Part shown: positions 47,043 to 57,439 of the stretch, in pieces
How the letters are laid out: each line of letters opens with the position of its first letter
Numbering within the stretch: position 1 is the stretch's first letter
Source: Oxytricha trifallax
Lineage: Eukaryota > Ciliophora > Spirotrichea > Sporadotrichida > Oxytrichidae
Length of the DNA stretch: 64,000 nucleotides
Assembly (NCBI GenBank): GCA_000711775.1
Contig: ARYC01000107.1
Location: 62,001-126,000, forward strand
Reading direction: 5' to 3'
The notes under the pieces: model-generated
Seen by the model: only the letters and a program-made list of their open reading frames with translations
Database searches by the model: none
What the model was told of the DNA's origin: nothing
Program-made: the position numbers and the translations under genes

Positions 47043-47585
47043 GTGAAGAGAGTGATTGATTTTACAGTGCCATTTTATAGTAATAATTTAAACTATATAT
47101 ATGATAAAATGCAGAGGGCTATTGACAATAACATCAAATTCATACACGGTGATGAAGCTGTGTTTACCTTCAACACCTTTATTAATAAATCTTGGTATAA
47201 AAAGTATGATAATATAGAAGTCTATGAATAGAAAGTAAAGGTTGTAATCCATACAATTTAAGCTGGTATTAGTGAAGACTCTGGCTAAGAAAGTTATGTC
47301 ATTCATCCTCGCTCTATTAAGCGAGAGTATTACATAGAATTTCTACATAAGCTGAGAGATATTACAACGATTAAGAGATCATCCTGTTTGTTGGCAACCT
47401 CTCAGTTTAAGACTAAGTAGTCTAAGAAAGTTTATGAATAGTTAAACATTACTCCTGTTTAAAATGATCCTTACAACCCTTAATTCAATGGAATTTAATT
47501 CTACTAGAGTTAAATCAGACCCACTACAGGAAACTGCTGTTGTATCATCTTATGCATGACTTGCTCATCGATACAGTAGACTTGA
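47043..47585 (+). pseudogene. Tc1/mariner-type (TBE 42-kDa class) transposase remnant
   Basis: Cut-and-paste transposase of the IS630/Tc1 DDE superfamily; in Oxytricha these proteins act in genome rearrangement. Visible: NNIKFIHGDEAVFTFNTFIN, the first-Asp region (F.DE..F); HPRSIKREYYIEFLHKLRDI linker; ATSQFKTKQSKKVYEQLNIT, the second-Asp region; and NDPYNPQFNGIQFYQSQIRP, the 'NAPYSP.fNPIE' third-acidic region. The second Asp is absent (ATSQF where DN.. is expected) and the final Glu is Gln (TAA), so the copy looks catalytically dead. The N-terminal DNA-binding domain is missing or frameshifted (GTG at 47043, no ATG). Stop TGA 47583-47585. Confidence 0.8.
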
Positions 47586-47639
47586 TTCAAAGCAGTTGTA
47601 AGAAAGTAAGCGAAGATAAGAAACAATATGTGCGAGAGA

Positions 47640-48370
47640 GGGAAGAATGAATGTTTATAAATAAGTTTTAGATCTAAACGAATGAATATATTAACATATT
47701 AAATTGGCCCATAAATGGGTTTGGCTTCTCCTCTTCTTATGGCTTGATTGGGCCCATATTTCTTCTCTTAGTGCCAGCTCCTGCATCTATATTCATATGG
47801 CTTTTAAACATCTTTATAAAGTCTCTTGCTAACTTCATATATTTTCTATGACTTTCTCTCTCTGTGAACCTTTGCATTCTCTTTCATTAGGAATATACCA
47901 GTCCCAGGTTTCACTATAAAGTTATGAATCAATGCTTACTAGATAGGAAAGCATGCTTCTTTAGCTCTTCAAGCCAAGCCTCGCTTATAAGTATGCCTTG
48001 TTTCTTTTAATCTTCAGGAGAAATAGAGTAGCGTTTTTTGTGAGCTTCTTCAATAATATCTCTGAGATAACTCTCTTTTAAAGTGCCAAGAACACTAAAG
48101 AAAAAACTCCTTTTTGGAAGCTTGTTTGAGAGTTGTTTCTTAGTTGGAAGGAAATAACTAACTCTTCATCTTTCATTGTATACTCGTAGAGATTGGTGAC
48201 AGAAATCTCTGGGTAGTTTGGAATCTCTATCAACTTAATCTCATTGTTTTTAAAGGCTTTCTTCTCATCACAGAGGATAGCTTTTAAGAATGATATTTTG
48301 GTACCTTACATGGTTGGAAGGAATAAACCAACTAGAGAATTTGTTTAGATATACATTGTAATATTACCAT
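47640..48370 (-). pseudogene. Second TBE ORF (22-kDa class?), frameshifted
   Basis: Minus strand reads ILCDEKKAFKNNEIKLIEIP, NYPEISVTNLYEYTMKDEEL and SFQLRNNSQTS, then shifts frame to KRSFFFSVLGTLKESYLRDI, EEAHKKRYSISPEDQKKQG and SEAWLEELKKHAFLSSKH before TGA, followed by further degraded text (KPGTGIFLMKENAKVHR). Position next to the transposase on the opposite strand fits the third TBE gene, whose role is unknown. At least two frameshifts. Confidence 0.55.
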
Positions 48371-48399
48371 GTTGCGTAAAGTATCGATATAGATCTTTA

Positions 48400-48683
48400 G
48401 CCAAAAAATTACTGAGTATATTATAAGTACAAATAAAATATTAATTTTAATAATTCAATTACTTTAAATAATTTAAGTTATTAATACTTAATTGTAGATT
48501 ATAATTATAATTTTTAAATAAATGTATCTAAATAGAAATAGCAGATTAAATTCCTACTCTTTTTTTAAATTACTTTTTTATATTTTCAAAGCTTTCTTAC
48601 TTATCAAGAAAAGAAGGAGAATTAATAAATTATATAAAACATCACACAGGAAAATAGAATTTTACAAATTTAAATATAAAAGA
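48400..48683 (+). repeat. Direct repeat A, copy 1 (inside TBE)
   Basis: Shares about 280 bp with 50258-50536, including ATAAATGTATCTAAATAGAA and AAAACATCACACAGGAAAAT, with roughly 90% identity by eye. Confidence 0.85.
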
Positions 48684-48819
48684 ATAAAATCATTAGAGAT
48701 AAGTAGGTTCATAATCTTTAGAAATAAGAATGATGTGATGACTACTTAGGTTTTGGGTAATTATTGATAAGGAAATGAGAATACATATATACATGAAAAA
48801 AATTGATTTTGATTTTGAT

Positions 48820-49685
48820 TTTGAATTGTTTTCCAATTAATACCTATTAGGTATCTTGTGCGCAGCACTCTCATTTGCGTGGGAGTGAATATGTCCTATA
48901 TGTGATAGGCAACTCTGCACTAAATACCTAGAAGTCCATTCAAAAATGTTTATGATCTATTAATTAAGACAGTCCGTGCTGCTAAATCATTTCTCACGCT
49001 CATTCTTGCTTGAATGCGTTGACCTTGCTCATGATAGCATCATAATTCTCATGAATGACCTTCTCGACTCCCTTTTCGAATTGCTCAACATATTTTTTGT
49101 TTTGTGCAAAGATTGGTCCACTTCATCAGCTATAGTTTATGAAAGAGTTATTTCTGCATTAGTCTTAGTTGCGATATTTTATTAGTATTTCTGTATGTTA
49201 TTAGAGGAAGTATCTGTAGCTACAGTAGAAATCTTAGAGAGAATACCTCTAGACTGCAAAAGAATTCTAATGAGCTGGCTGCTACTCCAAGTTTCCTCCA
49301 ATACCCTGGTTAGCTGATTGATGTTAAACCAGCTGTGATGACAATTGTTAGTTCCCAAAGCCAGATCCAATATATTATTGCTAAAGATTTTACTGCGACT
49401 CATTGAAATGTATCCCCAAATTATTCATAAATTGTTGCTAAGTTTACTACTATTCAATAAATGGCTATTACTGCTACTGTCTTTATTAGTTATACACCTT
49501 GAATGACTCCATGAGTTGAGGGGTTTAGTGGTGGTGACCTCCCGAGGGCAATTCATGCTATATATTATTGTTAGTTTAAGAGGGTATTTGCTGTGAATGC
49601 TATTGAAAATGTTGCTGATTTAGTTGTTATAACTGAGTTGTTTTAATCCATTATCAATCACAACTGCCGTTACCTCTTCTTCCAT
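48820..49685 (-). pseudogene. Coding island inside the TBE, with an actin-like first dozen codons
   Basis: From ATG 49685 the minus strand reads MEEEVTAVVIDNGLKQLSYN. The first 13 residues are almost the actin N-terminus consensus (MEEEVxALVIDNG), after which similarity stops; the frame ends after SSKLSNNL. A second frame from 49403 reads MSRSKIFSNNILDLALGTNN, LTRVLEETWSSSQLIRILL and NAEITLSQTIADEVDQSLHK, ending near 49050; a third reads LNQQIINIFEWTSRYLVQSC down to about 48830. It may be a broken gene, or MDSs of a host gene carried in the insert. The actin resemblance is short and could be coincidence. Confidence 0.4.
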
Positions 49686-49785
49686 CTTTCAAATTATTTC
49701 TCAAACTTTATATTGTATAAATTATATTCTAGTAGATTTATAAGTACATTAAATTTCAATATCTACTCGCATTTAAAAATACTCT

Positions 49786-49960
49786 TTTAAATAATAATTT
49801 TCCTTCATATTAATAAATACAACAAATCATTTAGAATTAAAAATAAATTAAATTTTAAATATGCAATATAACGAAAAAATTATTTACACAATTTCTAAAT
49901 TTCTTTTTAACTATAATTGAAAACTTGTAAATATAAAAAAATAAATATAAATTCTTAAAT
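49786..49960 (+). repeat. Repeat C, copy 1 (inside TBE)
   Basis: Matches 50537-50700 (AATTTTCCTTCATATTAATAA, AAATTTCTTTTTAACT and neighbours). In the second copy A and C are adjacent; here they are separated by the 1.1-kb island. Confidence 0.75.
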
Positions 49961-50257
49961 TAAGGTTATTTTAATTTTATTTTTCTTCTTGATCATTATT
50001 TATTCAAATTAATACTTTATCATGTAAAATTAATTAATCGTAGTTGAATCATTTAAAAGTTATATTGTAAGTATTTAAATATTCATAAAATCAAAAATTT
50101 TATGATTATTTATAAATGCAGTAAATATATTATCTCTTATTATTTGGGAATGTATTTAGTGTTCTAATACTAATTGAATTAACATTTGTGGAAAAATAAT
50201 TAATCATTTGTACAAATGAATGTGTTATTATATTTATTATCATTAGGCAAGTCTGAA

Positions 50258-50536
50258 ATAGCAAAAGATTTACTGAGTATATCATAAGTACAAATGAATT
50301 GTAATAATTCAATTACTTTAAATAATTTAAGTTATTAAGACTTAATTGTAGATTATATATATAATTTATTAAATAAATGTATCTAAATAGAAATAGCAGA
50401 TTAATTTCATACTCTTTTTTAAATTACTTTTTTATATTTTCCAAGCTTTCTTTCTTATCAAGATAAGAAAGAGAATTAATAAAATATATAAAACATCACA
50501 CAGGAAAATAAAACTTTACAAATTTAAACATAAAAA
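50258..50536 (+). repeat. Direct repeat A, copy 2 (inside TBE)
   Basis: Second copy of 48400-48683; immediately followed by repeat C copy 2 (50537-50700). Confidence 0.85.
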
Positions 50537-50700
50537 TTAATTTTCCTTCATATTAATAAATTCAACAAATCATTGAGAATTCAAAAGTAATCAAACTTAA
50601 AATATTAAATTTAGACTAAAAAAATTATTTTTCAGGATTTTTTAATTTCTTTTTAACTTTAATTGAAAATTAATAAATATAAAAAATTAAATTCATAAAA
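50537..50700 (+). repeat. Repeat C, copy 2 (inside TBE)
   Basis: Second copy of 49786-49960, diverged more than repeat A. Confidence 0.7.
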
Positions 50701-50729
50701 TTGGAATTATGCGAACTTTAAACAAATCG

Positions 50730-51625
50730 AAGATATAACTTTGATAACAAGGAATCTGAGTATGATCAGGAATTTTATTTCAAATGTTTGATGAAAAAAT
50801 ATCCTTTTTAAATATAAAAATAATATAAGCCTTTATTTAATAACTTCAACTTTAAAGGATAATTATATTTGAATCGCTGCTATATTAATGATATAGCTTT
50901 AATTAGTATTTTCAGAATTTCAGAGGAAATTATAATCGATGAAATTCGTGTTGATAATTTAAATCGATTTAGAAATATTTTCAACAATTTATAATATGTG
51001 AAAATACTATAAGGATATCCAATTGAAATTATAAAAAGAATAATCAAAACTTAAAATGATAATTTCAATAAAATATGCATTGAAATTCATTCTATTGTTA
51101 AATTGTTATAGAATAGTGAAAAGTAAATTATTTTTTATAAGCTTATTTGAATTGAATTAAAAATTATCAATCTATAATGATAATATTATGCATGAATTTT
51201 TGAAATTAAATTTTTATATTAATCTAGAAGTACCTGAAATTAAATATATATTTTAAAATGTAAAATGGATTAGAGTGGAGAGCACACAGTAAAATAGGTA
51301 AAGGTAAGTTTTATTTTGATTTTTACATAAATTCTAACAGTTATTGTCATTTATACTTACTTTATTTTAGGTTTTGTGCATTGGAAATTACTCTCTCAGA
51401 AATTTTGAATAACATGAATTCTTGAGTATTAAAACAAAAATGCAAAACTTTCATGATAATATCTGTGAGATGACAGTGATACTAAAAATTTTAGTAGCTG
51501 TAAATATACTCAAAAAGTTCAAAATACAACTTAAATAACACATAAAAACTTGTTCGCTAAAGTAGAAAGTTTTTGAGAATTTAAAAATAAATAAAAAAGC
51601 TATCTTCATAAAATCATGACAGTTA
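50730..51625 (+). CDS. Germline-located protein gene inside the TBE, unknown family
   Basis: Continuous plus-strand coding with TAA/TAG=Gln: NKESEYDQEFYFKCLMKKYP, YKPLFNNFNFKGQLYLNRCY, ISEEIIIDEIRVDNLNRFRN, YPIEIIKRIIKTQNDNFNK and NLEVPEIKYIFQNVKWIRVE, then a GT-AG intron (about 51306-51370), then NYSLRNFEQHEFLSIKTKMQ, DNICEMTVILKILVAVNILK and TGA near 51616. The leucine/isoleucine spacing is loosely like degenerate leucine-rich repeats, but I would not assign the family. It has an intron, unlike TBE genes, so it is probably a captured host or germline-limited gene. No clear ATG (nearest ATG 50708 is out of frame). Confidence 0.6.
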
Positions 51626-51733
51626 GTAATTCATAAAATATATTTGCACAAATGCTCATAATTTATCGCACTTTTATGCGCGTTATTGAAATTAAATCTA
51701 TAATTATCATTTTAGTTTCGGTTATTCTGTATT

Positions 51734-52220
51734 TTGAATTTATTATTTCCTAATATTTTGTATTTTATCAATATTACAAACTATATAGACCAGAAGATAA
51801 GACCTACGAGTAAGTTAGGAGCGTATGACCGGCCAATTCAGGCAACAGAAATCGAAACTGTGAAGCACTCGGCTTTTACGAGAAATGTTTCCGGATCTGA
51901 AAGTATCCTACAAAAACGTTGGTCAAGTATAGGGGGATCACGCTAATAAAATATCGACCGTTAATCATATAAGTCGTGTTAAAACTAAATGATTTACTTA
52001 TTCTTATAACAAGGGAATGAGTGCATAAAGAAAAGGGTAGGAGCTAAAAGATATACTGCTCGGATCTCAGATTTTGACTCTCTTTGAGGGAGAAAAGCAG
52101 AAAACAGCTTGCTTAGAAAAGTCTATAAGAGTTTCATTTGGGGTTTCATGCCTTAGCAAGGCGCACAATAAATCTTTGCTAAGAATGAGTTTTAAATGCA
52201 CTCATGAGAGCCAAGAAAAA
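51734..52220 (+). CDS. Short coding segments of unknown origin inside the TBE
   Basis: Plus strand reads DQKIRPTSKLGAYDRPIQAT, EIETVKHSAFTRNVSGSESI and KKRVGAKRYTARISDFDSL to TGA, then after a small step GRKAENSLLRKVYKSFIWGF and AQQIFAKNEFQMHS to TGA near 52205. The opposite strand just beyond (52250-52340) reads MESISTVMKRVEAQEMITRF RSKEEAIK in parts. The tract has higher GC than its surroundings. Possibly the displaced N-terminal parts of TBE genes; not resolved. Confidence 0.4.
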
Positions 52221-52887
52221 ATCATTCAGTAGCGCAAAAGACTTGCATTATTCATTTTAATGGCTTCCTCTTTGCTTCTAAATCTTGTGATCATTTCCTG
52301 AGCTTCAACTCTCTTCATTACAGTACTAATAGATTCCATCTTTGTTCCTTCTACTATTGCTGAATTTCAAATTTTAATATAAAGATTTCCTGAGAAAACT
52401 TACCATTAATATGGGCATCTTATAGGAGGTTAACTTGGTAAAGATTCTTGCAGAAAGCTTGCAGTAGTTGTAACAAACTGGAGAAATGGAGCTCATTTTT
52501 ATCAATTTAGTTCCATTAAATTAGTACTAAATTTGTTTAAATTAAATTAGTACCGGTACTAAATCTGTTTAATTTTAATTGGTACCAATTTAATAGTAGC
52601 AAAACTTAATTAGTACTTACTTTTAAACTAATGAGGTTTTAATGGAAAAGTTCCAAAATGGTTAAAAACCTAATTGGTAACAGTACCAACCTCAATTTAT
52701 TCTCAGTTAGTACCATAATTAAACTATTAAATTAAATTAAAAAATTTATAGTTATAAATTTAGTATAAAAATGATTTCTAACAATTCAAAATCAATCATT
52801 ATTGCTGCAGTGCCAACTCCTATACAGAGTAACTATAATTTGTGGTTATTTGAGATTTATAATAGAAATTTAAATTTTAATTTAAAC

Positions 52888-54221
52888 ATGGCGGCTAACT
52901 TAATCGCAAACCAGTCTCTCTTGGCAATGGATAATCTTAGCTAAACATTGGCTAAACTAAGAAGCCAGAGATCATCTACATTGAAAAGGAGGCAGAGTTT
53001 AAAGCTCTTGATTTTGAATCAGATGTGTTTGTTCTAGAAATAAATATCAGGAAGCAGAGAGCATAGATGGTTATTTAAACGCTAATCGAAGATGTTGAGG
53101 AGTTAAAAGAACAGCTCCAAGTAGAAAAGCCTAAAGCGTTTTAATGTAATGAATGCTTTTTTTCACAACTGATTTTAGCTTGAAGAGGCACATCAAAGAA
53201 ATACACTCTGGGAGAGCTAAGATCTATTTCAAGCATGATAAAGTCGATGGCAGATATTAATGCACAACTTGTATGAAGTCCTGCACCCATTCGACAAAAG
53301 TGAAGAAACATATGCAAAAGCATCACTTAAGCGTGTTCTTGACTCAAGATAAAGAAACTTAAAAGCTTACACCTGCCAAGAGAAAGTCAAATAAAATTAA
53401 GTCATAAAGAGATTAACAGGAGAGACTCAAGAGATAGAAGCTGCATGAATTGATGACTTAACCTGTAGGCAACATTATATTAGCATGCTTCTAAGCCAAA
53501 GCTCTGAACATACCTGCATAAAATAAATTTGATATTAGCAGTTGTATTGATAACTATTTGCAAATTAGCGTTCCTGCAAAACCAAAACTCATTGTTATTG
53601 ATGATTATGCAAACAAGGTATATCCTTACAGCTATCTACATAAGAATGAGCAGTACAAAAATGAGTTTGCTAACTAATGCATGATTCTTAAAGAGGCTTA
53701 GAGAAGAGATTGCAAGAACTTGCTTTAGCTAAATGGTGTCATTTTAAGCTATGGTTATCTCGCTCGCATTAAGACTTAAGAAATATGAAATGACTCTGAG
53801 AGATTATTTGAATCATAACAGATACCCAGATGATTTGAATGATATACTATCAGATATGATATAGGGTATAAAGGAGTTGTATGAACTAGGATTTGTTCAT
53901 AGAGATTTGAAGCCGAAAAATGTAATGATAAACTCTGCCCTTTAGACGTAGTTGTTTATAGATTTCAATATAGCATTAAAATAAGAGATTTTATCCTTAG
54001 CAAAGGTTCTTGGGACACCTGGATACTTCCCAATCAGAGAGAAGTGGACTAATGGCTCCGTTTAGTGGGATTTATGGGCAATCGGGGCTATTATATTTGA
54101 AAGCGACATGGAAAGCATGGCTTACTTTGTTAAAAAGTTTGAAAAATAATCAACCAGTTAATCTTATAAGCATATCAAGTAAGAAAATGTATGCAAAGAA
54201 ATAAAAAAATAGTAGAAATGA
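52888..54221 (+). pseudogene. TBE zinc-finger/protein-kinase gene (57-kDa class), frameshifted
   Basis: ATG 52888 (MAANLIANQSLLAMDNLSQT). A coiled-coil segment (IRKQRAQMVIQTLIEDVEEL) leads to C2H2 zinc fingers: FQCNECFF...LKRHIKEIH and YQCTTCMKSCTHSTKVKKH then MQKHH. After a basic linker and SCIDNYLQISVPAKPKLIVI comes a kinase domain: FVHRDLKPKNVMI catalytic loop, LFIDFNIAL (DFG as DFN), GTPGYFPIREKW (APE-loop equivalent), WDLWAIGAIIFE. Stop TGA 54219-54221. Three frame steps (near 52950, 53168 and 53780) break it; HRD and the metal-binding Asp survive. This zinc-finger plus kinase fusion is specific to Oxytricha TBE elements as far as I know. Confidence 0.85.
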
Positions 54222-54374
54222 TAATAATCAGTGCTCCCTCCTATCCAAGGTAAACATTAGATGACATACTTGTGCCACTTAAGAGAGCAAGATTCCAGAG
54301 GTATAACAAAGACAAGCAAATAAAATTCGTTTGAATTAAATCACCTAATATACATTAAAACACATTAAATTCAC

Positions 54375-54472
54375 ATAAGACCTGCGTTTTCTATACTAAC
54401 CCTAATAAGACCCCAACAATACCCTACAAATCAAAGCAATTATAAACCTCACGAAGGGGTTTTGGAGTTTTG
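54375..54472 (-). repeat. Right terminal inverted repeat of the TBE-like element
   Basis: Complement of the left repeat; ends GGGGTTTTGGAGTTTTG at 54472, a degenerate G4T4 tract, then AAT. Confidence 0.85.
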
Positions 54473-54767
54473 AATACGGAGAAGATATTCTTATGACTGG
54501 CTTATCCATGTCATGGACAGGCATTTTTTGGAATTCCTTAAATCTTGAGAATATTTATCTGCTTGGAGTCTGATTTAGCACGTTTTTAGAGAGGAGACTA
54601 TTTTGAGATTTGGATGAAGAGAGGAGACCTTACTTTGTGTTCATGTCCCGCTCTTCTGGTAGAAACTCTTCACATAAAGTTGGGTGCAGCATTTATCTGA
54701 TTTCTTTTTAGTTCTTCCAAAGGTAGTTTTCTGCATCTGATTTTTATAGGGAGACTTGATATTACAT
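54473..54767 (-). CDS. 5' part of the host gene interrupted by the TBE-like transposon
   Basis: Start ATG 54767 (MQYQVSLQKSDAENYLWKN; two TAA and TAG read as Gln). It continues QMLHPTLCEEFLPEERDMN, LLSSSKSQNSLLSKNVLNQT and PVHDMDKPVIRISSPY up to the element. Joining CCGTATT here to AAGGATGTG at 46502, counting the AAT duplication once, gives PVIRISSPYQGCEEDQLRKR with no shift. Combined length at least 160 residues. Its ATG lies 259 bp from the stop of the gene at 55026. Family unknown. Confidence 0.82.
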
Positions 54768-55025
54768 ATTATAAATTACAAAATTTGCTCTCATTTTCTA
54801 TCAATACTCTAACAATCTGCTCTGTTCTTCGTTTTAATAATAATTAATTTTAATATTAAGAAATAGATTTTTAGTTTAAATTTATTTTGTTTATTGATAT
54901 AAAATTTTATTACAAATATTTATGTATTGCATATACAAGAATATATAAATAAGTTCTAACTTTATTAATTAATTTTTTTTTATGAGATAAATATAAATTT
55001 AGATCTATAAAAAAATTATAAAATA

Positions 55026-57257
55026 TCAGCTTTAAATAATATACCATTACATCTTCGAATATCCCCCTAATTTTAATTATTGCTTAAAGTCTTTTTCAAT
55101 TTGATAATTTTTTAAATGTCTCAAGGTACATGAACTTTTATTAGTTTACAAAGATTTTTAATCATTCATTGAGCTTTACTATGCTTGAGAGTGACTTAAA
55201 TCGATGTTCTTGCTTAAATTGAAGCTAGAATTATAACGTGTCATATTTTACTATTTATTGAAGCTATTTTGAGATGTTTGTGGTAAAATATGGTTTTAAG
55301 AGGATGTCATAGCAGAACTCTAGATTTATGGATCACTGAAAGTCACTCTTAAATTACTTTTAGCACTACCCACCCTAGTCAAGCCCCCTCCTATATGTGG
55401 AATAGCAGAAATTGGCCTGAAATTTATCTAAGAATTTATCAAAGGAACATGATTGTTAAGGTTAGTTTATTTCATGAATAACTATGAATTCGAAGATTTT
55501 AGATCTTTTACAGAAGCAGCTGGCTATAAAGAATGTTGACTTAAATGCTAATTACTCAATTCTGTAATTTAAGATTTCTAAAGAACAAATCTAGAAGATG
55601 AGGATCTGTTCAATTCTTTCCTAAACTTAATTAAATTTTGAGAATTTATATTGATCAAATAAGAGGTTTAGTCTGCTATTGTAAAGTAGCAGCTGAAATT
55701 GAAACTTAACTAACAGCATTATTATCAACAATAACAGCGCCTCTTCGCTTTGAATAGCCTAATCCAGAATGTTAAAACTCTTTTGTAAATTATTTTATTG
55801 CAGCGGTCATAGGTCTCGTGGCTTTTCTAATTGATTTTACACTAGTTTTCATAGATCCAGACCCATTTAAGAAATCCTCAATTGTATCATCATTTGCAAT
55901 ATCATTTATAATCTTTGAGTGAGAAAGTTGCTCCTACTTTTTAGGAGGTAAATTAGGCTAAATGTGATTAAAAATTATTTATCTTTGCCTTAGATAAGCT
56001 TAATCTAGAGTGAGATCTATTTTACCTGATGACTAGAATTACCCTAATTTTATAGCTACATAATTAGCTAATACTAATACGCTTTCTTTGTACTTTTTAT
56101 CTATATGAAACTAGACTGCGACTGTGTTCAAATGTTGAATAATCTGAGGACCTCTTTCTGATTCAGCAAAAGTATCGTAGTTAGTCTGCACTAATTAAAT
56201 ATTTGTAATGTTAATTGGGTGTGGATCCCAGGAGTTATGATTATCAACTACAAACTCAGCAGGTAGGCCAGTTAGTAAAGGGTTTGAAATGTATTGCTTT
56301 TTAATCATGCACTTAACATCAGTCAGTTTTGAGAAAAACAATATAGGCTTGTGGAAGTTATCTTTTTCAGAGTAAGTGGACACCTTTTTAATTAAATCCC
56401 CGCCAGCTATTCCACCAAGAGATGCCATAGCTCTGGAATAGTGAAGACCCACATTTCCTTTAGGATTCCAAATGTTCTTTTGTTAATCGTAGATATAGTA
56501 ATCTCCAGTCAGGTTATCCAAAAATATTTAGTTATTTGTTAAAGTGGGGAGTAACTTCGCATTTACGTCATTTATTTCTTACAAAGATCCTCCTTTCTCA
56601 TTATTTATAAAATTGTATTATAAATATGTAAAAATTTATATTATTTCTAACAATAAAATACCACATTATTATTGATAACTTGAAGATTGGCAAAGTTAGT
56701 GGCACAAAAATAAACAAGCATTTACAAACCAAAGCCTGCTGAAAACATGCATTTATTCGTGATTTTACACATTTTATACAATCTTGCTAACTATTATTGA
56801 GTTATTATAGTTATAATATTAATTTTCTTACTTTTTAGCATTTCTTCTGCCAAGGAAGTAGTCCTCCATCTCCATCAATGAATACAATATCGATATAATC
56901 GAATAGCTAGAAATAAACAAAATTAATTAGAATAAAAATTTTTCTTTGTTTTTTACCTTCTCAGATTCTTTGTTTGAGTATATAGAATTAGGTTCATATA
57001 AGTAATCATCTAAATTAGTCCTATCTCTGATTACAATCTCAGGCATGTCTATCATGGATTGCTTTTACTTGTTAAATATCTATATGTAAATTTGTGTAAA
57101 AAACAGGGTGTTGTTTTTATAATTTTAATAAGTGGTGTGCTATTAATAAAGTGACAAAAATGATATCATTTACTTCTTTGATTATAGCAACGAAATTTTC
57201 AAATCTTTTATTTCCGTTATAGTTACATGCAAAACCATTTACTATCAATATTTTCAT
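55026..57257 (-). CDS. Class I glutamine amidotransferase-like protein with long disordered tail
   Basis: Start ATG 57257 (MKILIVNGFACNYNGNKRFE). N-terminal Rossmann-like strand, then IRDRTNLDDYLYEPNSIYSN, LFDYIDIVFIDGDGGLLPW and AGFGLQMLVYFCATNFANL, which has the nucleophile-elbow layout of GATase1 (G.G.G-like turn) but no obvious catalytic Cys in the usual place, so a non-catalytic or divergent member is likely. Further on DYYIYDQQKNIWNPKGNVGL, NPLLTGLPAEFVVDNHNSWD and KYKESVLVLANYVAIKLGQ. The tail is polar: SGSMKTSVKSIRKATRPMTA, RPISAIPHIGGGLTRVGSAK, FNLSKNIDLSHSQAQQS. Introns 57080-57173 and 56907-56956; IES 56599-56663 (pointer CATTATT); further IESs needed near 56700-56840 and 55640-55680. 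Stop TGA 55028-55026. Such proteins occur in ciliated protists; exact name not recalled. Confidence 0.78.
56599..56663. other. IES, pointer CATTATT
   Basis: CATTATT at 56599-56605 and 56664-56670, same codon phase. Excision of 65 bp joins LQVINNN to EKGGSLQEINDVN. Confidence 0.8.
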
Positions 57258-57439
57258 TTTTATTCTTAAATTACTTTAATTTGATTTCCATTCGACTTTA
57301 TAAAAATTACTCTGTAAAAGTTAATAAGATATTTATGGCTTAAAATATTTTCATTAATTCCAATATTCAATTTAATGTAGCATACTTTTTATAATAAAAT
57401 CATGCTATTAATTAAGTTTTATTTTTATAGGATATAAAT

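Larger units (their letters stand above)
46503..54472. mobile_element. TBE-like (telomere-bearing) DNA transposon, decayed and with nested inserts, inserted in an ORF
   Basis: Ends: AAAAACCCCGAAACCCC at 46503 and, on the other strand, CAAAACTCCAAAACCCC ending at 54472. Both are near-copies of the C4A4 telomere repeat, the hallmark of Oxytricha TBE elements. Flanking AAT at 46500-46502 and 54473-54475 is an ANT-type 3-bp target duplication. The terminal inverted repeats match imperfectly for about 90 bp (GTGAGGTTTATAA, GTATTGTTGGGGTCTTA and AGGGTTAGTA segments shared). Content: Tc1/mariner-type transposase remnant (47043-47585), zinc-finger/kinase gene (52888-54221) and an ORF at 47640-48330, the three-gene set of TBEs. 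At 7,970 bp it is about twice the usual 4 kb; the excess is 48.4-52.2 kb, which carries duplications and unrelated coding islands. Excision with one AAT restores the host frame. Confidence 0.93.

Noticed and set aside
55677..55925. Plus-strand frame with apparent transmembrane segments (FVNYFIAAVIGLVAFLIDFT)
   Set aside because: The minus strand of the same DNA reads as a continuation of the GATase1-like gene (IANDDTIEDFLNGSGSMKTS and following) in frame with its upstream part; the hydrophobic plus-strand text is its shadow.
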